The notes beneath the pieces are model-generated. The model was not told the DNA's origin. It made no database searches and saw only the letters and a list, made by a program, of their open reading frames with translations. Below are positions 59,898 to 64,000 of a stretch of DNA of 64,000 nucleotides, in pieces (position 1 is the stretch's first letter; each line of letters starts with the position of its first letter). Position numbers and translations under genes: made by a program. This stretch comes from Candidatus Hydrogenedens sp. (lineage in GTDB: Bacteria > Hydrogenedentota > Hydrogenedentia > Hydrogenedentales > JAEUWI01), in contig WGMK01000005.1 of NCBI GenBank assembly GCA_016125095.1, forward strand, positions 62,001 to 126,000. Direction: 5' to 3'.

Positions 59898-61044
59898 GGG
59901 GCGCGCCTTTTTCGGTTTCGAAGCCTTCGGCGAGCGAGCGGAGCGGGTCGCCGTGCCAACGGCCGATGGTGATCTTGGGCCGTCCGTAGCCCGCGCTGCC
60001 GAGTCCTTCGGCCAGTTCCGCGCGGGCTTCGCGCAGCAGGCCGATGGTTTCTTCCGAGGGCGCGTGCAGTCCGCATTCGCAGGTGGCGCCCGTGCGGCGC
60101 AGGGTGATCCACAGCCGGCCGAGCCGGGAAAGCTCGAGGTCCATCGCGACGAACCCGTAGTCGGGGGCTTCTTTGCCGTGCTGCTTGCCGCCGCCGCTCT
60201 CGCCGCCGAAACTGTGGATGCGAGCGTGACCGCCGCCGGGCATGGGCAATTCCCAGAAGGCGTAGCGGTGTTCGAGCCCGAGGGTGTTGGCGAGCGCGGC
60301 GCGGTCGAGCCGTTCCATCAGGCCGCGGCTGAGGGTGTCGAAGGCGTCGGCCTTGCCGGCGGTCTCGAGGTGGCCGCGCAGCGCGCCATCGCCCAGCAGC
60401 CGCGCGATAGCAGTGCGCAGGTCGGCGGCGTCTCCCCCAGTCTCGGCGCCCTCGGCCACCGCGGCGGCGAACTTTGCTTCGGCCAAGTTGGACGGCGCCA
60501 GGGCACGGAGCAGCGCCCCCCAGTGTTCGGGCGCGCCGCCGTCGGCATCGAGCAGCGATTGCAGCGCGGCGGGCGGTTGCCATCCGGCGCGCGCGGCGCT
60601 TTGCAGCAGACTGGTCCATTCGTCGGCCGCTGCTGCGTCGCCCGGACGCCCGAACCATGCGGCGGCCAATTGACGGAGCCAGGTATCGCGCGGTGCCAGG
60701 AAGGGCGGAATGCTGGGGGCGAGGGACTGGAATTGCGCCAGGGCACCCAGCGCGCCGGCCAGGGCGGGCACTTCCGCAGCGACCGCGGGTGCGGCATTCG
60801 GCGTGATGCGGAGCTGCAGGCGGCCATCGGCCACGGCGGTTACTTCCACCGTCACGGACTGACCCTGCGTGAGTGCGCCTGCGGATTCCAGCGGGATATT
60901 CAGCGTGCCCGCGCGTACGAACAGGCTGCCGTTTTCATTCGCCTGCACGATGCCCTGCAGGGTCTGCCCCGGTCGCAGCGCAATGGCAGGGAGTTTGTCG
61001 GCGGTCAGGACGATTTGCGCGGGAGGCACGCCGCCGGACAACAC
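59887..61044 (-). CDS. fliK: FliK-like flagellar hook-length control protein
   Basis: A 385-residue protein. The N-terminal and middle parts are Ala/Leu/Pro-rich with low conservation, including GQTLQGIVQANENGSLFVRAG, an OB-like strand set. The C-terminal Flg_hook-like domain is at about 285-365 (LSRLGRLWITLRRTGATCECGLHAPSEETIGLLREARAEL). FliK measures hook length and triggers the FlhB specificity switch; the FlhB-domain gene overlaps its end by 11 bases. The start is a GTG with GAGGG upstream, 10 bases after the stop of the SwrB-like gene. The call relies on the C-domain and context. Confidence 0.72.
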   Translation of the reverse strand: MLSGGVPPAQIVLTADKLPAIALRPGQTLQGIVQANENGSLFVRAGTLNIPLESAGALTQGQSVTVEVTAVADGRLQLRITPNAAPAVAAEVPALAGALGALAQFQSLAPSIPPFLAPRDTWLRQLAAAWFGRPGDAAAADEWTSLLQSAARAGWQPPAALQSLLDADGGAPEHWGALLRALAPSNLAEAKFAAAVAEGAETGGDAADLRTAIARLLGDGALRGHLETAGKADAFDTLSRGLMERLDRAALANTLGLEHRYAFWELPMPGGGHARIHSFGGESGGGKQHGKEAPDYGFVAMDLELSRLGRLWITLRRTGATCECGLHAPSEETIGLLREARAELAEGLGSAGYGRPKITIGRWHGDPLRSLAEGFETEKGAPHGR

Positions 61045-61054
61045 CGGGCGGCCC

Positions 61055-61972
61055 TCAGTGTTCGACGTGCGGCAGCTTCGCCAGGCTGAGCATCAGCCGC
61101 ACCTCGCCCTTGCCGATGCCGAGTTCGGTGGCGATCTGCCCGACGTTCATGCCCGCGCGGGCGTATTCCACCACGCGCTCCTGCACGCTCGTTTTCGCGT
61201 CGTGCCCGTTGCCCGCCTCGGGCGTCGGCGTGGGCGCGTCGGCCGACATGCTGAGCAGCGCGCGGAAAGCATCGCGCGCGGCCTGTGCGTCGGCCGGCTG
61301 GATGGTGGTATCGCCGAGTTCCTCTTCCTCGTCTGCGCCGCCATCGTGCAACGGCGTCTCGTCGGCCAGCGCCTCGAAGTCCGCCGCTTCCCAGGGCTTC
61401 GCGGCCTCGGCAGGGCGGATGGCCGAAGGCGGCGGGGCCGGGGCCTCGGGCGCAGGCGCGGGCTCCGCGGGGGTGTCGTCGGGCAGCACGGTAAACGGTT
61501 CCGTGTCGCGCGCCTGGGCGAGCGTCGGTTCGTCGTCGGGACGCGCGGTCGAGAGCGTCAGGGGCGCCTCCCATTCGTCCGAGGCCGTAGGCGTGCCCGC
61601 ATAGGCAATCTGCCGCTGTACGCTTTGCAGTTCGGTGCGGAGGTCTTCCATGTACTGCTCGAGTCCGCGCTGGCGCTCGTACAGCTTCTCGTTCTTTTCC
61701 AGCGCCGTGGCGAGAATCTTCTTCACGCCGCCCACCTTCGTCTCGATTTCCTGGTTGAAATCGGCGGCGAGCTTTTTCTGCTGTGACACGACATCGCGCA
61801 TGGTCTGGAAGAGCAGCATCATGTCGGCCACATCGGCCTTCATGCGCTGGATGCGCTCCTTCTCGTTGCGCTCCTTTATCCAATACCACCAGGCGAGCAG
61901 GGCGAAGCAGAACCACCCGACCGAGCCGACGGCGAACAGTGCGAACGCGGGAATGGGCAGGCCTAGCAGCAT
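61055..61972 (-). CDS. SwrB/YlxL-like membrane-anchored coiled-coil protein (DUF6115-like)
   Basis: A 305-residue protein. One N-terminal membrane helix (about 5-30) ends WYWIKERNEKERIQRM. A coiled coil runs about 35-120 (LAADFNQEIETKVGGVKKIL, ELQSVQRQIAYAG). A long Pro/Ala/Glu-rich linker follows. The C-terminal helix-turn-helix-like segment is ERVVEYARAGMNVGQIATELGIGKGEVRLML. This N-anchor/coil/C-HTH plan, just after a sigma-28 gene, parallels Bacillus SwrB, which follows sigD and promotes flagellar type III export assembly. The equivalence is inference from layout. Confidence 0.65.
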   Translation of the reverse strand: MLLGLPIPAFALFAVGSVGWFCFALLAWWYWIKERNEKERIQRMKADVADMMLLFQTMRDVVSQQKKLAADFNQEIETKVGGVKKILATALEKNEKLYERQRGLEQYMEDLRTELQSVQRQIAYAGTPTASDEWEAPLTLSTARPDDEPTLAQARDTEPFTVLPDDTPAEPAPAPEAPAPPPSAIRPAEAAKPWEAADFEALADETPLHDGGADEEEELGDTTIQPADAQAARDAFRALLSMSADAPTPTPEAGNGHDAKTSVQERVVEYARAGMNVGQIATELGIGKGEVRLMLSLAKLPHVEH

Positions 61973-61987
61973 GGCGCTTGGGCTCCG

Positions 61988-62332
61988 CTATAGCGTGATG
62001 TCGAGATCATGGTTCTCCGGGTCGTCGGCGTCTTCGGGTTTCTGGCGCGCATTGTAGCCGCTGTGGCCGCGCGGCGTCTCCTCCCGCTCGTCGTCCTTTT
62101 TCTTCTTCTTGCGCAGGCCCACATAAGGGTTCCGCCGCTGCAATTCCTGGTCGACCTTTTCCTGCTTCTGCTCCGGCTGATGCGTCTGCTCCTGCTGGCG
62201 CACGGTATCGTCGGCCGCGTCGTCGCGCTGGCGCAACTGGGCCAGCTGCGCGGCGCGCTCCATCATCTGCTGCACGCGCTCTGCGGCGGCCACGCGGCCG
62301 AGTTCGCTCTGCGGGTCGATGGGTTGCGGCAT
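61988..62332 (-). CDS. Small hydrophilic flagellar-operon protein, function unknown
   Basis: A 114-residue, highly charged protein with no membrane segment. Its N-terminus is Q-rich and helical (SELGRVAAAERVQQMMERAAQL), and a basic KKKKK stretch precedes an acidic tail (DADDPENHDLDITL). I know comparable short proteins next to sigma-28 genes in other flagellar operons but no function for them. It lies 13 bases after the sigma-28 gene and 15 bases before the SwrB-like gene. It is a real gene by its place in a tightly packed operon. Confidence 0.65.
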   Translation of the reverse strand: MPQPIDPQSELGRVAAAERVQQMMERAAQLAQLRQRDDAADDTVRQQEQTHQPEQKQEKVDQELQRRNPYVGLRKKKKKDDEREETPRGHSGYNARQKPEDADDPENHDLDITL

Positions 62333-62345
62333 GGTAATCGTGCGC

Positions 62346-63110
62346 CTACGTGGCTTCCGCCTCGCGCATGGCCTTGCGCAGCGCCTTCATCGCGGCGCTG
62401 TGAATCTGGCATATCCGCGATTCGGACACATCCAGCACCGCGCCGATTTCCTTCAGCGTCAGTTCTTCGTAGTAATACAGGTTCAGCACCTGCTGCTGCT
62501 TGTCCGGCAGCGCGAGAATGGCCTGCACCACCAGCTGCTTGCGCTCCTGCCACTCCGCCATCTTCGAGGGATCCGGCGCCGAGGTGCTGCTCACCTTGTC
62601 GCCCTTGCGCACCTGCGACGAATCCTCTCCGGGCAGGGTGTCGTCCAGCGCGAGCACGTGGGCGGTCTGCAGTTGCGACACGGTATCTTCCACGTGATCT
62701 TCGGTGGTGCCCAGCGCCTCGGCGATGTCGGCATAGGTGGGCTCGCGGCCCATCTGCTGGCGCAGGCGGTCGCGGGCGTTGCCCACTTCGCGCGCCATGG
62801 TGCGGAGCGAACGCGGCGCCCAGTCGAGGCTGCGGATCTGATCGATAATCGCGCCGCGGATACGGATGGAGGCGTAGGTAGAGAACTTGATGTCCTGCTT
62901 GTGGTCGAACTTGTCGGCCGCGTCGAGCAGGCCCATCACGCCCCAGCCGATGAGATCGTTGATATCGACGCTTTGCGGCACATGGATGGCCATGCGGCCC
63001 GCGATGTATTTCACCGTGCGCATATAGTGCACGATGAGTTTTTCACGGGCGGCCGCGTCGCCGCGTTCCTTGAACCGGCGCCATAGCTCCTTTTCCTCGT
63101 CCTGAGTCAC
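62346..63110 (-). CDS. fliA: Flagellar sigma factor (sigma-28, FliA/WhiG/SigD family)
   Basis: A 254-residue sigma-70-family protein. Region 2: EKLIVHYMRTVKYIAGRMA, VDINDLIGWGVMGLLDAADKFD and KFSTYASIRIRGAIIDQIRSLDWAPRSLR, the last being diagnostic for FliA-type factors. Region 3: PTYADIAEALG. Region 4 HTH: LTLKEIGAVLDVSESRICQIHSAAMKALR. No region 1.1. It directs RNA polymerase to flagellar and chemotaxis promoters. The GTG start overlaps the stop of the FliY/FliN-like gene by 4 bases. Confidence 0.95.
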   Translation of the reverse strand: MTQDEEKELWRRFKERGDAAAREKLIVHYMRTVKYIAGRMAIHVPQSVDINDLIGWGVMGLLDAADKFDHKQDIKFSTYASIRIRGAIIDQIRSLDWAPRSLRTMAREVGNARDRLRQQMGREPTYADIAEALGTTEDHVEDTVSQLQTAHVLALDDTLPGEDSSQVRKGDKVSSTSAPDPSKMAEWQERKQLVVQAILALPDKQQQVLNLYYYEELTLKEIGAVLDVSESRICQIHSAAMKALRKAMREAEAT

Positions 63111-64000
63111 CGCAGGCTCTCGATGCGTTTCCGTGTGCTTACGATTTCCGTAATACGAATACCGAACTTCTCGTCCACCACCACCACGTCGCCCCGCGCG
63201 ATGAGCTTGTCGTTCACCATCAGGTCCACGGGCTCGTCGACCAGCTTGTCGAGTTCGATGATGGAGCCGGGGCCGTAGTGGAGCACGTCGCGCAGGGGAA
63301 TATCGATGGCGCCGAGGCGGGCCGTGGCGACCAGCCGGATGTCGAGAATCAGATCCAGGTTTTCCGGCGCGGTGCCGTGCGCCGCCGGGGCGTCATGGCC
63401 GCCAGCATCGAATCCGCTCAAGATGTCCCCCACTTCTTCCGGGCTGAGCACCGATTCCTGATCGTCTTTTTTCGCGAGGCTTTCCAGCTTGCCGTTCCAG
63501 AGCACCACGCCCTCGCCGTCGAAGCCCTCGGCCGAGGTGAAGGTGAAGGTGGCGCCGGCCGCGCCCGCCCTCATCAGGGCGAGGATGGTGTCGGCCGAAT
63601 CGACGCCGGCATCGGAGAACTGGGTGGCGTCCATGGCGTGCGGCGGCTGCCCGCATACTTCCATCACGCGCGCCACGCCGCCGCCCAGCGCGGCGCCGCC
63701 GATTTCCTGAAGCATGGCCTGATCGTCGTCGGAGAGCGTGGTCTTATCGGCGGCGTCTTCGCCGGTCATCAGGCCCGACATGCGGGCGGCATCGGCGGTA
63801 CGGAAGAGCAGCGCGGCGGCCCCGGCCCCGGCCTCTACCCCGGCGAACATGGCCACCGGGAATTCCTGAAGCCAGGCGTCGAGTTCTGCGGCCGCGTCCT
63901 GCGGCGCCGCGAGGTCGAAGCTGAAGGACTGCGTCAGCATGGCGTCGAAGGTATCGAACGCGCCCTTCAAGAGCGCATCGGCAATCACTTGGGCGGCGGC
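63107..64000 (-). CDS. FliY/FliN-like flagellar switch protein (5' partial)
   Basis: At least 297 residues; the frame is open to the window edge past a GTG at 63988, so the start may lie outside. The N-terminal part (about 1-180) resembles a CheC/FliY phosphatase-like domain (DDQAMLQEIGGAALGGGVARVMEV). After an Asp/Ala-rich linker comes the C-terminal SpoA/FliN domain (about 205-290): LDLILDIRLVATARLGAIDIPLRDVLHYGPGSIIELDKLVDEPVDLMVNDKLIARGDVVVVDEKFGIRI in broken form, which is the rotor C-ring element. It sits upstream of, and overlaps, the sigma-28 gene. Confidence 0.85.
   Translation of the reverse strand, partial: AAAQVIADALLKGAFDTFDAMLTQSFSFDLAAPQDAAAELDAWLQEFPVAMFAGVEAGAGAAALLFRTADAARMSGLMTGEDAADKTTLSDDDQAMLQEIGGAALGGGVARVMEVCGQPPHAMDATQFSDAGVDSADTILALMRAGAAGATFTFTSAEGFDGEGVVLWNGKLESLAKKDDQESVLSPEEVGDILSGFDAGGHDAPAAHGTAPENLDLILDIRLVATARLGAIDIPLRDVLHYGPGSIIELDKLVDEPVDLMVNDKLIARGDVVVVDEKFGIRITEIVSTRKRIESLR

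Overview
The window is a GC-rich, gene-dense bacterial segment with about 36 protein-coding genes, no rRNA or tRNA, and no CRISPR array. Three traits point to the PVC/FCB borderland, most probably Candidatus Hydrogenedentota. First, there is a large dehydrogenase/beta-propeller protein with a C-terminal CxxCH haem domain, a type common in Planctomycetes and relatives. Second, three secreted proteins carry Glu-Gly-rich linkers (EGEGE...). Third, two of these end in paired EF-hand-like tails built around the motif SLxELLRVIQ(F/L)(F/Y)N. The lineage is inferred from family knowledge; no search was run.

Layout. 1-9 kb: a partial membrane fatty-acid hydroxylase, a TetR regulator, a REC-kinase-REC hybrid, a 1641-aa five-PAS hybrid kinase and an HD-GYP response regulator. 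9-18.6 kb: the haem-tailed dehydrogenase, a class I glutamine amidotransferase, a Gly-rich secreted protein and two glycosyltransferases. 18.6-31 kb: an operon of membrane protein, winged-helix regulator and diguanylate cyclase, then a YihY-like membrane protein, a kinase with four tandem periplasmic binding-protein domains, and a UvrD/PcrA helicase. 31-39 kb: a HicB-like antitoxin with a nonsense-broken HicA, TrkA, an EEP hydrolase, a sterol-desaturase-family enzyme, a Rieske protein, and an Fe-S cluster set (DUF1858, A-type carrier, YgfZ-TPR fusion). 39-50 kb: one giant surface protein of about 3360 residues with ten PKD repeats. 50-57 kb: Gfo/Idh/MocA oxidoreductase, GNAT, ClC antiporter, a membrane protein, NDH-2 and an RraA-like protein. 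57-59.6 kb: a propeller-like secreted protein lying between long direct repeats. 59.6-64 kb: part of a flagellar operon (FlhB C-domain homologue, FliK-like, SwrB-like, small protein, sigma-28, FliY/FliN-like) running off the right edge.

Signalling dominates: three hybrid kinases, an HD-GYP phosphodiesterase and a GGDEF cyclase, next to motility and cell-surface genes. This suggests c-di-GMP and phosphorelay control of surface behaviour.

The main non-coding signal is two families of interspersed repeats with terminal inverted repeats. RepI has a core of exactly 145 bp in all four copies, two in each orientation. RepII has 28-bp termini. They cluster in the intergenic spaces at 33.4, 39.0, 57.1 and 59.2 kb. 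A second theme is a pair of TAA codons, each replacing an expected glutamine: one in hicA and one in the conserved tail of the secreted propeller protein.
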